Origin: Tritrichomonas musculus
Lineage: Eukaryota > Parabasalia > Tritrichomonadida > Tritrichomonadidae
Assembly: GCA_039105265.1 (NCBI GenBank)
Contig: JAPFFF010000006.1
Location: 2,356,001 to 2,420,000, forward strand
DNA length: 64,000 bases
Reading direction: 5' to 3'
Shown here: piece by piece, positions 31,988 to 41,574 of the stretch
Layout: every line of letters starts with the position of its first letter
Position numbering within the stretch: the stretch's first letter is position 1
The notes under the pieces: generated by a model
The model's database searches: none
The model's input: the letters and a program-made list of their open reading frames with translations, nothing else
What the model was told of the DNA's origin: nothing
Program-made: the position numbers and the translations under genes

Positions 31988-33052
31988 ATGCACAACATTC
32001 TTGATTTTGGCATCCCATATTGGGATGAAACTACTCCATTGCCATCAGAAAACGAAGAAATTCATAAATACTTTATTAGGTCAATGCTACATTCAACAAA
32101 ATCCTCATTTTATTATGTTTGTCTTGATAAAGATGAAAAACAGGTTAAAATCATAAAATTTATAAAACTTTTAGAAGAAAAAATACCTAGAATCAAAGAT
32201 GAAATAGAAACAATTAATATTGTTCAACATTCAAATATTATCAAAGTTGAAGATTGCTTTCGTTATACTGCTTATATTTGCGTTGTTTTCCCATATACTC
32301 CTCATTTAACCATTCATCATTATTTAATGAATAAATTTCCAACTGGTTTTCCTGAAAATATTGCTTCAAGTATTTTTCTTCAAATGCTAAAAGGTGTTGA
32401 ATATTTACATTCACAGAATATTTGGAACAGGGATATAAAACTTGAAAGCTTTTTAATTTTTGATAACAAAGATCAAAAAGATCCAAATAATAATCTAAAT
32501 ATTCTTTTAAGCAATTTTGAATATGCAAAAATCTTTGAAAAAGATACCAAAGGAACTCAATTTATAGGTACTCCAGAATATATGGCCCCAGAGATGGCTA
32601 ATCATGTTCCATATAATGAATCTGTAGATATTTGGTCTCTTGGCATTTCACTTTTTGTGATGTTAACTGGTCAGTCTCCTTTTCCAGATTATAAAACGCA
32701 ACCACAAAGCTGTTTAAATCATGTAAAAAAAGGCTTTTTAAATTACCAACTATTGGCCAATAAAGGAATTTCTCAGTCAGCAGTTTTATTGATTGAAAAT
32801 ATGTGCGATGTTGATCCTAAAAAAAGGCCATCGGCAACAGAAGCACTTAAAAATACTTGGATAACAGATAATACTATTTATATGAATACAAATGAAGTTG
32901 TAGATGAGAGTAAAATTGCAGATGAATTTTTTGAAAAAAATAAAGACTACCTGGTTGACACATCACCCAAAAAGAAACTAGATGATGAACTTTCACCTCG
33001 TATTTTAGCTCAAATCTTTGATGACCCCAAAACACAAGCAGATGAAAAATGA
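31988..33052 (+). CDS. CAMK/SNF1-like protein kinase with altered DFG
   Basis: A 354-residue single-domain kinase. The VAIK-type lysine is in VKIIKFIKL (about residue 53-57). The catalytic loop is IWNRDIKLESFLI (about 146), with the HRD His replaced by Asn but the Asp kept. The DFG position reads LSNFEYAK (about 173), lacking the metal-binding Asp. The activation segment is otherwise textbook (GTPEYMAPEM), as are DIWSLGISLFVMLTGQSPF and DPKKRPSATEAL. The kinase fold is therefore intact, but phosphotransfer is doubtful without the DFG Asp. The glycine-rich loop is weak. A short acidic C-terminal tail follows. By similarity it belongs to the CAMK/SNF1-like group; substrates cannot be inferred. 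The initiator-like leader is very short. Confidence 0.85.
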   Translation: MHNILDFGIPYWDETTPLPSENEEIHKYFIRSMLHSTKSSFYYVCLDKDEKQVKIIKFIKLLEEKIPRIKDEIETINIVQHSNIIKVEDCFRYTAYICVVFPYTPHLTIHHYLMNKFPTGFPENIASSIFLQMLKGVEYLHSQNIWNRDIKLESFLIFDNKDQKDPNNNLNILLSNFEYAKIFEKDTKGTQFIGTPEYMAPEMANHVPYNESVDIWSLGISLFVMLTGQSPFPDYKTQPQSCLNHVKKGFLNYQLLANKGISQSAVLLIENMCDVDPKKRPSATEALKNTWITDNTIYMNTNEVVDESKIADEFFEKNKDYLVDTSPKKKLDDELSPRILAQIFDDPKTQADEK

Positions 33053-33256
33053 TTATTATTATTATAATAATTTTATAGAAATGTCTTCTTCTAATTATTT
33101 CATTTTGATAGATTGGATTATATAAACCAGTATATGTATTTATTATTATAAGATTTATTTATGCAGAAAGTTAATAATTATTAATATTCTTACAAGATGT
33201 AAATAAATTTGTAAATAATGAATATTTATATGCCAATTGAAAGAACAATATTTGAT

Positions 33257-33257
<1 letters not shown>

Positions 33258-33292
<35 letters not shown>
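33258..33292. repeat. T35 homopolymer
   Basis: An uninterrupted run of 35 T. Its exact length is uncertain in any assembly. Confidence 0.8.
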
Positions 33293-33296
<4 letters not shown>

Positions 33297-33466
33297 GAAT
33301 TCACTAAATCTATTTCTTAGAAACGATAAATTTTTTGAAATATTTCTCGCTTTGAAAAAGTTCAAAAATCAGTAAAGCATCAAAAGAAAAGAAGTAAAAC
33401 TTAAGGCACTTACAAACTTAATTGAAAATTCATTATTAGAAATGATGGAATTCATTTCGAAAAATC

Positions 33467-33473
33467 AAAAAAA
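33467..33473 (-). terminator. RNA polymerase III terminator (T7) of the tRNA
   Basis: The minus strand has seven consecutive T directly after the tRNA discriminator base, a standard Pol III stop. Confidence 0.7.
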
Positions 33474-33545
33474 TTCTCCTGGGAAGAATTGAACTTCCAT
33501 CTCGGGCTTATCAGACCCACGTCCTAGCCATTATACTACAAGAAA
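33474..33545 (-). tRNA. tRNA-Ile, anticodon GAT
   Basis: The minus strand folds as a complete tRNA. The acceptor stem TTTCTTG pairs with CAGGAGA over all seven positions (three G-T pairs). The D arm carries TAGTATAATGG as box A. The anticodon stem TGGGT/GCCCG holds the loop CTGATAA, giving anticodon GAT. The T stem GGAAG/CTTCC surrounds the loop TTCAATT, and GTTCAATTC serves as box B. The discriminator is A and a T7 terminator follows. GAT would read the isoleucine codons AUC/AUU. Eukaryotic nuclear genomes normally use AAT (inosine-modified) for this role, so this gene is unusual. There is no intron and no CCA in the DNA. A tRNA-derived pseudogene is possible but the fold is intact. Confidence 0.8.
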
Positions 33546-33745
33546 TTTGTGAAGATAAATGTGAAATATCAAATATAATTATTAATAACTGTTTTAATCA
33601 TGGAAATTTGGGAAAAAAAACTTTTTAAGAGTGTGAAATCTGGAAAGATCAGCAAAGATTGTAAAAAAATCAAAATAGCTGGTGTAAAGAGTAGAAAGAA
33701 TAACATAAAAATGTTAGAGAGTTCAAATGATTATATAATTAATTA

Positions 33746-34885
33746 TTAATTTAATAGATTGAAATCGTCATTTAAACTCAATGCATATGATATTGGATTT
33801 TTCATATGACATAGAGGAAAAACATTTGGATTTAGTTGTATATATATCCATTCCTGAAGATCATATCCCAAGAAATTTAAAGGACCACTTTTATCATTAT
33901 GCTTTTCACTAATGAAGTCAGACTCATAAATAGCTGTATTTTGGTCCATCCAAGCAGAATTGATCAAAAAACCGTTTAAATTTGTAATGCATCTTGAAAT
34001 TCTTGGAACATAATTCATTTTGGTTAATCCTGCGATGCTATTCAGTGTGAAATAAGTATGTACGAAATAATGATCATGCGTTGCTGAAACTTTCAAATAA
34101 AACCGTGGCTTGGCTGTCTTATCACCCCATGAGTTCTTACAAATCAGACATCTCTTATCAAAATCATATCCTTCAACAACTGCTGCATGACGACCATCTG
34201 CAGGACCGTCTGGCTTTGTAAGCAATTCTCCTTTTCCAACATTTATCCATCCCTGCTTGCTTGTTGAAAATGAAACAACGACTGAAATCTTGAGTACATT
34301 ATAAATGGTCGTTCTATTTACTTTATCTGCGCAAATTCCATAATGAAAATGGTTTTCAAGCTTCTCTAATGATATTTTGGAGTATCCTCCATCTGAACCA
34401 TTATAATTTGCAATTGCAAAACATTCACCAAATGATGGAGCTTCCTTAGCTCCGTATATTCTCATTACTGTATTAATATATGCACTTGTTGCTGCGTAAG
34501 CGTAGCATGTTCCTCCTATTTGTTCATACACACAAGATGAATTTGTGTTTCTGATGATTTGTCGAGTTAATTTTCCTGGTTTAAGTGGCTCTTTCACTTT
34601 CTCATGATCATCATTCAAAAGTCCAATAACTTTGGAAGGTTTTTCTGTTGGACAATTTCCACACATAAAAACTATGTTAAGCTGAAGAATGGATCCATTT
34701 TGTATACCATAAAATTGAACTGTATTTCGATCTTCAAGGATATTTTTATTATAAATTAAGCGTTGTATATCCTTAGGAATATTGTTTATTTGTTGTATTT
34801 TAGACTTGATTTCTCCAATTGTGTCAGTTGGCTGAACGTAAAATGAAATGTTTTTACCATCTCCACACTCACAAGTAATTTGCAT
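33746..34885 (-). CDS. Ubiquitin-like domain fused to papain-family cysteine protease
   Basis: A 379-residue protein. Residues 1-72 are a ubiquitin-like fold (DTIGEIKSKIQQINNIP, then IPKDIQRLIYNKNIL, and FYGIQNGSILQLNIV), but no GlyGly end is present, so it is not a processed ubiquitin. Residues 115-270 match peptidase family C1: Q122 with C127 in EQIGGTCYAYA, H233 in GRHAAVVEGYD and N251 in KNSWGD. No signal peptide or inhibitory prodomain is visible, so I infer a cytosolic or nuclear enzyme instead of a lysosomal or secreted cathepsin. The last 100 residues are unassigned. A role in ubiquitin- or proteasome-linked proteolysis is inference from the fusion. The spacing Q to C is one residue shorter than in papain. 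An initiator motif sits 8-17 bases above the ATG. Confidence 0.85.
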   Translation of the reverse strand: MQITCECGDGKNISFYVQPTDTIGEIKSKIQQINNIPKDIQRLIYNKNILEDRNTVQFYGIQNGSILQLNIVFMCGNCPTEKPSKVIGLLNDDHEKVKEPLKPGKLTRQIIRNTNSSCVYEQIGGTCYAYAATSAYINTVMRIYGAKEAPSFGECFAIANYNGSDGGYSKISLEKLENHFHYGICADKVNRTTIYNVLKISVVVSFSTSKQGWINVGKGELLTKPDGPADGRHAAVVEGYDFDKRCLICKNSWGDKTAKPRFYLKVSATHDHYFVHTYFTLNSIAGLTKMNYVPRISRCITNLNGFLINSAWMDQNTAIYESDFISEKHNDKSGPLNFLGYDLQEWIYIQLNPNVFPLCHMKNPISYALSLNDDFNLLN

Positions 34886-34892
34886 TTTTAAA

Positions 34893-34902
34893 AATGAAAT
34901 GA
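34893..34902 (-). promoter_or_regulatory. Initiator-like core promoter element
   Basis: The minus strand reads TCATTTCATT, identical to the motif above the DUF3447 gene at 5142-5151. It would give a leader of about 15 bases to the ATG at 34885. Confidence 0.5.
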
Positions 34903-35085
34903 AATCAAAAATAGGAAAAAAAAATTTAAATTTTCCAATTGATAAAGTTTTAAATTTTCATTCAATTTTTTCCCAATTGAAAAAGTTTAATTTTCATTCA
35001 ATTTTTTTCCTAATTGAAAAAGTTTAATTTTCTATTCAATTTTTTTCCACTTGAAAAAGTTTAAATTGGTAAAATCAAATCATTG

Positions 35086-35128
35086 TTTCTCAATTATCAA
35101 TATCGAAAATCGAGACTTAATAAGCCTA
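35086..35128 (-). mobile_element. End fragment of the hAT-like MITE
   Basis: On the minus strand it starts TAGGCTTATTAAGTCTCGAT and continues with TTTCGATATTGATAATTGAG, matching the first 40 bases of the 10410 element. Nothing beyond that end is preserved. Confidence 0.65.
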
Positions 35129-35254
35129 TTCTTTTGCAAACTGATTTTTATATTATTTTTCATGCATAACTATTTACTTATCGTTGAATTATCATTGAAA
35201 ATATTATATTATATAGTATTTAATTTATTTGTTATACATGTATTTAAAGTATAG

Positions 35255-35288
<34 letters not shown>

Positions 35289-35500
35289 ATATATATTAAT
35301 ATTTTAAATTATGATAGAAATCAAACAAACCTTGTGAAATTAAAAAAGTGATATTTACTGCCAATAGATATTTCTTAAAAAAAAATTTATAGAAATAACA
35401 TAAATAATATTTATAAAAAATATTTGTATTTATTATTAAAATTGGTTAGAGTAAAAAAATAACCTTTTTTTCCTATCGTTATAACCCCTATTTTTTTCCC
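35129..35500. other. Non-coding stretch with A30 run
   Basis: No gene is seen. An A-run of 30 lies at 35258-35287. A second CCCCTA word at about 35486 lies just outside the next MITE. Confidence 0.5.
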
Positions 35501-35807
35501 TATAGTCTAGAGTAAAACCCCCTACCAAATCTCTATATAAAGGAGTTAGAATCATAATATCATATATACATATAGATAAAATGTTCATTTGATAAAATAA
35601 TTATTATTATTTAAAAAATGTTTATTTTATATTTAGATATTAGTATTTAAAAATGCAATCTATTCAATTTTTTTATCGAAAAATTGAATAGAAAATGGTA
35701 GGTGGGTTTTCCACCAACGTACTTTTTGCCACCATTAAAGGCCAAAAATAGGTGAATAAAAATGGTAGGGGGCTTTCCATTGGTAGGGGGTTTTCCAGTA
35801 GACTATA
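35501..35807. mobile_element. 307-bp MITE in the promoter region of the next gene
   Basis: Inverted termini of about 28 bases: the left starts TATAGTCTAGAGTAAAACCC and the right, on the opposite strand, starts TATAGTCTACTGGAAAACCC; both continue CCTACCAA. About four positions differ. The terminal TA could be a TA target duplication, which would fit a Tc1/mariner-type MITE. Inside, near the right end, GGTAGG-GGTTTTCC words are repeated three times. The right end lies 111 bases above the ATG at 35919. Confidence 0.75.
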
Positions 35808-35899
35808 ACTTTGTACAAATTGAGATAAAAAATTCAAATATTTGAAAAATGAGAGAAAATAATTTTTGTCAAAATAATTGAAAGAAAAAAAAATATCTG

Positions 35900-35906
35900 T
35901 CATTTT
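35900..35906 (+). promoter_or_regulatory. Initiator-like motif
   Basis: TCATTTT lies 13-19 bases above the ATG at 35919, consistent with the short-leader initiator arrangement at other genes here. Confidence 0.4.
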
Positions 35907-35918
35907 CCCAAAATTTTC

Positions 35919-37289
35919 ATGAATAAGCAAACGATCATTCTATCAGCAGCAGGATTAAAAAATTTAATTACCAATAAAGAAGATGAAGAATTCATTTTCA
36001 ACTTTGGTGAAAAAAAGTTGAAAATGAACAAATTATTTGCGGAATTTATTTCACCTAGAGTTTCACACATTCATCAATGCGATCCGACCATTAATTTCCT
36101 AAATCTTTCAGACTTTCCCCACAATAATAAGGATAGTAGTAAAGTTCACCAAATATTAACAGAACTTGGAAGTGAAAGCTTTCTAACACAAATTTCAAAT
36201 CTCGCAGAAGGTGGCAGAATTGAAATTGAAGACAACGGTTTAAAAAGATTAATCAAGTATTTTTCAATTCTTGTCAATAATGAAGAACTTTTTCAAAAGA
36301 TCAACGAAATTGACAAAGCCACAGAAAAAGAAGAAAAAAATATAAAAGAACTTTTAGAAGAAGTTGAATTTTTATATGATATGAATCCGACATTCAGATG
36401 CCATTACGATTCAGACTTAATTGATGAAATTTCATCTAAACTGAGTAAAAATGATGATAAAGAATTGAAAGCAATTCCGAAAAAGATATTACATTTAATT
36501 TTACATAGTGAACATTTTAAATTTGAAGATTCTGACTTTCTTTTTGACATCATCAACGAAATATTTTCTAGAGAAAAAAATGAAGAATATGAAGAATATG
36601 ATATCACATCATTTTATGAAATGATTGACTTCACAAAAATGAGTCAAAGAAAATTTGAAAAGTTTATTTCAAATCTAGATTATAGAGAACTGACACTTAG
36701 TTTATGGCAAAAACTTTGTGAGATACTTCTTATTCATAAAGAAGAAAATAAAATCAATAAAATTGAATTCGATGGTCAACCAGATCATCGATTTAACGGA
36801 ATCATTCATCATCTTCAAGGATCAGAAAAAACAAACATTTGTGATCGAGGCATTATTAATGCTACTTCTTCAACTTATAAATCAGATCATCCGCCAAAAT
36901 GTGCTGTTGATTTTGAAAGCGATAGCTATTTCTGGTCAAATGATGATAATGATTGGCTTAAATATGATTTCAAAAAAAAGAAAATTCGTCCAACACATTA
37001 TTCAATCAAAACAAGAAATGATAATGATGGATGGAATCCAATCAACTGGTTTATTGAAGTATCGAACACAGGTAGAGACGATGACTGGCGAGTGATTGAT
37101 TCACGGGAAGGAGTCACAAGTGTTTCAAAAAGGAATCAGAGCGATACATTCGATATTTCAGCTAGTTTGTCAGATAATGAATATTTCCGATACATTCGTT
37201 TTCGATGCAATGGCAATACGTCAGGTGCTGTTAATAATACCTGGTTGGCAATTTCATCACTTGAATATTTTGGCAATTTGAAAGAATAA
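35919..37289 (+). CDS. BTB-like / F5-8 type C domain protein
   Basis: An intact 456-residue protein. Residues about 20-120 form a BTB-like region (FIFNFGEKKLKMNKLFAEFI, then SPRVSHIHQCDPTINFLNL), residues 120-270 a charged helical BACK-like segment. Residues about 285-450 form a discoidin/F5-8 type C beta-sandwich (NDWLKYDFKKKKIRPTHYSI, NPINWFIEVSNTGRDDDWRV, YFRYIRFRCNG). This architecture is characteristic of trichomonads. The two minus-strand genes at 44388 and 46267 are paralogues. BTB domains commonly dimerise or recruit cullin-3, and F5-8C domains bind glycans or lipids; what this combination does is unknown. It has no signal peptide, so the F5-8C domain would be intracellular. Confidence 0.85.
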   Translation: MNKQTIILSAAGLKNLITNKEDEEFIFNFGEKKLKMNKLFAEFISPRVSHIHQCDPTINFLNLSDFPHNNKDSSKVHQILTELGSESFLTQISNLAEGGRIEIEDNGLKRLIKYFSILVNNEELFQKINEIDKATEKEEKNIKELLEEVEFLYDMNPTFRCHYDSDLIDEISSKLSKNDDKELKAIPKKILHLILHSEHFKFEDSDFLFDIINEIFSREKNEEYEEYDITSFYEMIDFTKMSQRKFEKFISNLDYRELTLSLWQKLCEILLIHKEENKINKIEFDGQPDHRFNGIIHHLQGSEKTNICDRGIINATSSTYKSDHPPKCAVDFESDSYFWSNDDNDWLKYDFKKKKIRPTHYSIKTRNDNDGWNPINWFIEVSNTGRDDDWRVIDSREGVTSVSKRNQSDTFDISASLSDNEYFRYIRFRCNGNTSGAVNNTWLAISSLEYFGNLKE

Positions 37290-37668
37290 AAAGTATAATT
37301 TTTATTTATCTATATCACAGCTGATTGCAATTTCATTCCGTTTTTTTTTTACCAAAGTTTGAAATCCATACATTCAACTCATCATTCCAGTTAAAATATG
37401 CTTGATATGTTCTTATGCACCCGAATTAAAATAATATAATCAGCAAACTTGTTTGGTGTACAATATATAAAAGAAAAATTCTAACTATTTCCATTTAGAA
37501 AATCATTATGATTAAATCACATCATTTAATAAGTATTTACAGTGAAAATTATTCATTTACTAAATTTAACCTATATTTAACCTATTAGTATGTCAAAAAG
37601 TAAAAATAAAATATAACCATATTGTCTTCAATTTTTTAAATTTATTTTTATTCGAAAAAACCGAACCA
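37290..37668. other. Non-coding stretch
   Basis: No gene is seen. TCTTCAATTTTTT at about 37623 is a possible initiator for the gene that follows. Confidence 0.5.
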
Positions 37669-38817
37669 ATGAGCATTCAAGAATATCTTGAAAAAATGAA
37701 GAATATTCAAAAAATTCTTCTTGAGTTTATAGAAAACGAAGACAATTGTGAAGAAAATTATCAAATTTTAACCAATATATTTGATGATTATAAAATACGA
37801 AAAAATCGCTATGATTTGAAATCACTCCTTCATCTAATTGTAAATATTGCAAACAATCATTATCGTGGTAATGGTTTTTTCTCAAAAATAGAGAAAATAA
37901 TACTTTTATTCGAAGACGAAATCAAGAATTATTTTACAAATTCAAGTATTTTCAACATTTTTGAAACAAACAAAAGACTTTTACTATTTCTCATTCAAAA
38001 TAAAATATTAATCTTTGATAACCAAATAGCAAAAACAATAAATAATTTCAGATATAAATATTCAGATTATATAGATTATTTTGCTCCAGAAATCAAACCA
38101 CATTTAAAAGAAATACAAGACGAAAGATATTTAATATTTGGTTTTATGAGTAATCGACAAAAAGAAGATAATAAAGAACCAGAAGATTTTGATGAAAAAA
38201 GAAAAATTGGTGAATCTGATGATCCGTTAAGTGAAATAATTCGAAAAGACGATATTGAAAAGTTTGTTATTTTCATAACTCAAAATAACAGCTCTCTTAA
38301 TTCATCGGTTAAATTATCAGTTTATGAAACAAATAATTTTTTACTTCGACCAAAATTTTACCTCACCTCACAACTGTATTTAATTGAATATGCGGCATTT
38401 TTTGGATCAATTCAAATTTTTAATTATTTATATAAAAATGGTGCGATGTTAACTCAGTCTTTATGGCTATATGCAATTCATGGTAATAATCCAGAAATTA
38501 TTAATGTTTTAAAGGAAAAATCAATATTTCCATCAGATGCTTCTTTTAATGTCTGTTACCAAGAATCAATTAAATGTCATCATAATGAAATTGCTAATTA
38601 CATTGAAGAAAACATGTTGTCAAAAAATGAAAAAAGTTCTGCAAAAACAATGTCGAAAATTTTTAAGACTTACAACTTTAATTATTTTCCAGATAATTTA
38701 AATCAATCCAATTTCATGGATTTATGTAAATATGATCATTATACACTTGTTGATATTTTATTGAAAACAAAAGACATTGATATTAGTCAAAAAATAATTT
38801 ATACTTTTTTTTTTTAA
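37669..38817 (+). CDS. DUF3447/ankyrin-type protein
   Basis: A 382-residue member of the same family as the gene at 3931. Aligned phrases include IVNIANNHYRGNGFFSKIEK, LIEYAAFFGSIQIFNYL, LTQSLWLYAIHGNNPEI and ESIKCHHNEIANYIEEN. The middle 100 residues are charged and variable. The frame ends with SQKIIYTFFF at an AT-rich spacer, after which clean ankyrin modules continue downstream for 2 kb. The protein made may therefore be longer than this ORF if the spacers are removed or bridged. Function is unknown; no catalytic motif is seen. Confidence 0.8.
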   Translation: MSIQEYLEKMKNIQKILLEFIENEDNCEENYQILTNIFDDYKIRKNRYDLKSLLHLIVNIANNHYRGNGFFSKIEKIILLFEDEIKNYFTNSSIFNIFETNKRLLLFLIQNKILIFDNQIAKTINNFRYKYSDYIDYFAPEIKPHLKEIQDERYLIFGFMSNRQKEDNKEPEDFDEKRKIGESDDPLSEIIRKDDIEKFVIFITQNNSSLNSSVKLSVYETNNFLLRPKFYLTSQLYLIEYAAFFGSIQIFNYLYKNGAMLTQSLWLYAIHGNNPEIINVLKEKSIFPSDASFNVCYQESIKCHHNEIANYIEENMLSKNEKSSAKTMSKIFKTYNFNYFPDNLNQSNFMDLCKYDHYTLVDILLKTKDIDISQKIIYTFFF

Positions 38818-40899
38818 TGCTATTTTTAATTGAGTATTTTTTTCATAGAATTTTTAATTTATTTTTTGTTTTATTATATTTCGAATAGCTTCTTTTTTTC
38901 ATAAAATTTTTATAAACAATGCATTTATGAAATTAATATTTTAAATGTTTGAATGAAATTTAAAATTTGAAGCTTTTCAATGTCGTTTTAAATCTGTTTG
39001 TTTGGATACAATTTTAAATAAAACTTTTTAATGAAATTTCAAAAATTTTTAAGATTTTAATGATGTTTTTCATTACATTTTTTGCATCAAATTACATACT
39101 AAAACATTTTATGAAATTTTAATATATAGTTTTCAATGTAGTTTTAATCAAAAAATCTAATTTAATTTCATAATTCTATTATTTTATGGCGTTCTTATTT
39201 TGACTTTCTTATGTCATTTAAAATTTAATAATTCAATGAAATTGAAAACTATTGATTTTTATGACGTAAATAAAATAAATTTAATATAATTACCAATTAA
39301 AAAATATTAATATAATTCAAAAAAATTGCGTTTTAATTACATTTCAAATTAAGTTGGTTAATTTGATTCACCTTTAATTTATTATATAAAATTAACTATC
39401 ATAATTTCAAATAAAATTGCTGATTTATTATTATAATACAATTTATATCATATATTTTGACACAATTAAAAATTAAATCTTTTAATTATATTTCAATTTT
39501 TAACTTTTTCAATAAAATTATATTGAAATTTTCAAATGAAATTCTCAATTCATTTTTTTAAATGTAATTACACATTTAAAAATTTAATATAATTCATATT
39601 GAATTTTTTTAACAAAATTTCAATAGTAATGTTAACGATATTTTTTTGAATATTTTTATTTCTAATGAAATTCAATAATTTTAATTAATAAAGCACCATT
39701 ACATGCTGCAATTGAGAATCAAAATACCGAAATTGTTCAACTTTTATTATCTTATAAAAGTAGTGATATCAATTTAGTTGGCGTTATAAATTAATATATT
39801 TATCAATAAAATTTCAAAATAAACAAAATAATTACATTTTTAAATGCAACAATTTTATTGCATTTTAAAACAAGAATTTAAATAAAATTTGAAAAATATT
39901 TTATTTAACGTGATTTCACATACGAAAATTTTATCGAATTTCAATTCATTAGTTTAACAAAAGATCAAAAAAAGCAATTCAAAAAGTATTTGTTTGAATT
40001 ATATTCCAAATTTTTAAATATTTAAATGATATTATAAATTAAATTTTAATATAATTCAAAATCAATTTTTATTTAATAAAATTCTTATTCAATAATATTT
40101 GAATGTAATTTTTTTGTTAATTTATTAATAGAATTCACAAAATACTATATTAAATAGAGTTATCTATTAGTTTTGCAATTAACTCCTTTGCATCTTGCTG
40201 TTAAAAAAGAAAATATTGATATAGTTAAATTTTTATTGTCAGTTGAAAATGTTGACGTTAATCTTCCAATAATTATAAATGAATATTTCTTTTAAAATTC
40301 ATAATCAAAAGTTTTTATTTTATTCAAATCAACACATTTAAAAAGAATTTTAAATCATTAATATTAATGACATTAAATATTTTTTTTAAATATAATTCAT
40401 CATATCATTTTTAATGATATTTTCAAATAAAAACAATTTATAGAATTCTAAATATTTGATTATTATCATATTTATTGTTAATATTTTTATGAAATTTTTA
40501 AATCAAAATGTTTGAATGATATTCTGAAATATTTATTTAAATGACATTTTTAAATAATAATTGTTTAAATGAAATTTCAAAAATTTGTTTTTCAAATGAA
40601 ATTTTAATTATTAAGTTGCTAATTTTATTTCAGAATCAAAAATTTTATGAAGGTATTCAAAGATTGAGATATTTCATAACACAGCATTGCACATTGCAGT
40701 TAAAAAAGGAAATACTGAAATCATTAAAGTATTATTAGAACATAAGGGTATAAATCCAGGAGTTACCAACTTAATTGCTTTTTTTTTAATAATGAAGTTT
40801 TTACTTAAATTGAATGATTTTTAAATTATACATTTATGAAGAAAACCTGCTGATTTAACTTATGATCAAAAAATAAGAGAATTATTTAATAAAGAATGA
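38818..40899 (+). pseudogene. Ankyrin modules separated by stop-rich spacers
   Basis: Clean ankyrin repeats are embedded in stop-filled AT-rich DNA. Module 1 (39691-39795) reads APLHAAIENQNTEIVQLLLS. Module 2 (40175-40290) reads LTPLHLAVKKENIDIVKFLL. Module 3 (40675-40770) reads TALHIAVKKGNTEIIKVLLE. The terminal piece (40843-40899) reads KPADLTYDQKIRELF and ends at a TGA, as ankyrin proteins of this family do. Spacers are about 870, 380, 385 and 70 bases, built of imperfect AAATGAAATTT-like words in both orientations. I label it a pseudogene because no splice consensus is evident, but the modules themselves show no stops. They could be exons of the upstream gene. Confidence 0.55.
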
Positions 40900-41574
40900 T
40901 TTGATATTTATTTTTTCTTTTTACATGATTTATATACAGAAAGTTTTGATTTATTTTAATTCTGTAAAAAAAAGTATATGATGATATTATCTTAATTAGA
41001 AAAAAGAATAGAATGATATATTGGCCATATAGGTCAAATTTATAAAAATAGAATTTTTTTTTTTTTTTTTTTTTCCAAACAAAAAAAGAGAAACTAATTT
41101 ACATTTTTCTTATTAAATAATATAATCATATTTCTAAAAATTATTCCTTAATTTTCACCACATAAAAAAGTAAACTCAACCCTTAGGATATAAATATAAA
41201 TGTCCAATCACTTCACTTTTTAATTTCGAAGCTATAGTTAGGATGTAATTTTGTAGCATAGTGCTGCAGCATACTACGGCTTGAAGTATTAAGTCTAAAT
41301 AAATTATATCAATTTAGGAAGCCAAATAGGCCATTAGATATTCCAAAACAACCATTATTATGATAAAATAAGAATAATCATTTTAAAATCAATTTTTTCA
41401 TCTTTTTTAATTAATCACTCATACTAGATTTTTTAAAAAACACCGAGGTATTATAACATGTCAATGAGGTTAAATATTTGATATAACTTAAATCATTTAT
41501 CGTTGTATTCCAGCATTTCTGAATTATTTCATTTTTTTGGTTTTTAAAAACGGTGTCAAATACAGTAACTAATT
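40900..41574. other. Non-coding stretch
   Basis: No gene is seen. There is a T-run at about 41048-41075 and a 10-base palindrome TGCTGCAGCA near 41263. Confidence 0.5.

Noticed and set aside
38818-40899. Classical trichomonad introns between ankyrin modules
   Set aside because: I looked for GTAYGT donors and ACTAACACACAG acceptors at the module edges and found no consistent pair; the only near-match is ATAACACAG before module 3.
41263-41273. Palindrome near 41263 as a MITE centre
   Set aside because: No matching outer inverted repeats could be found around it.
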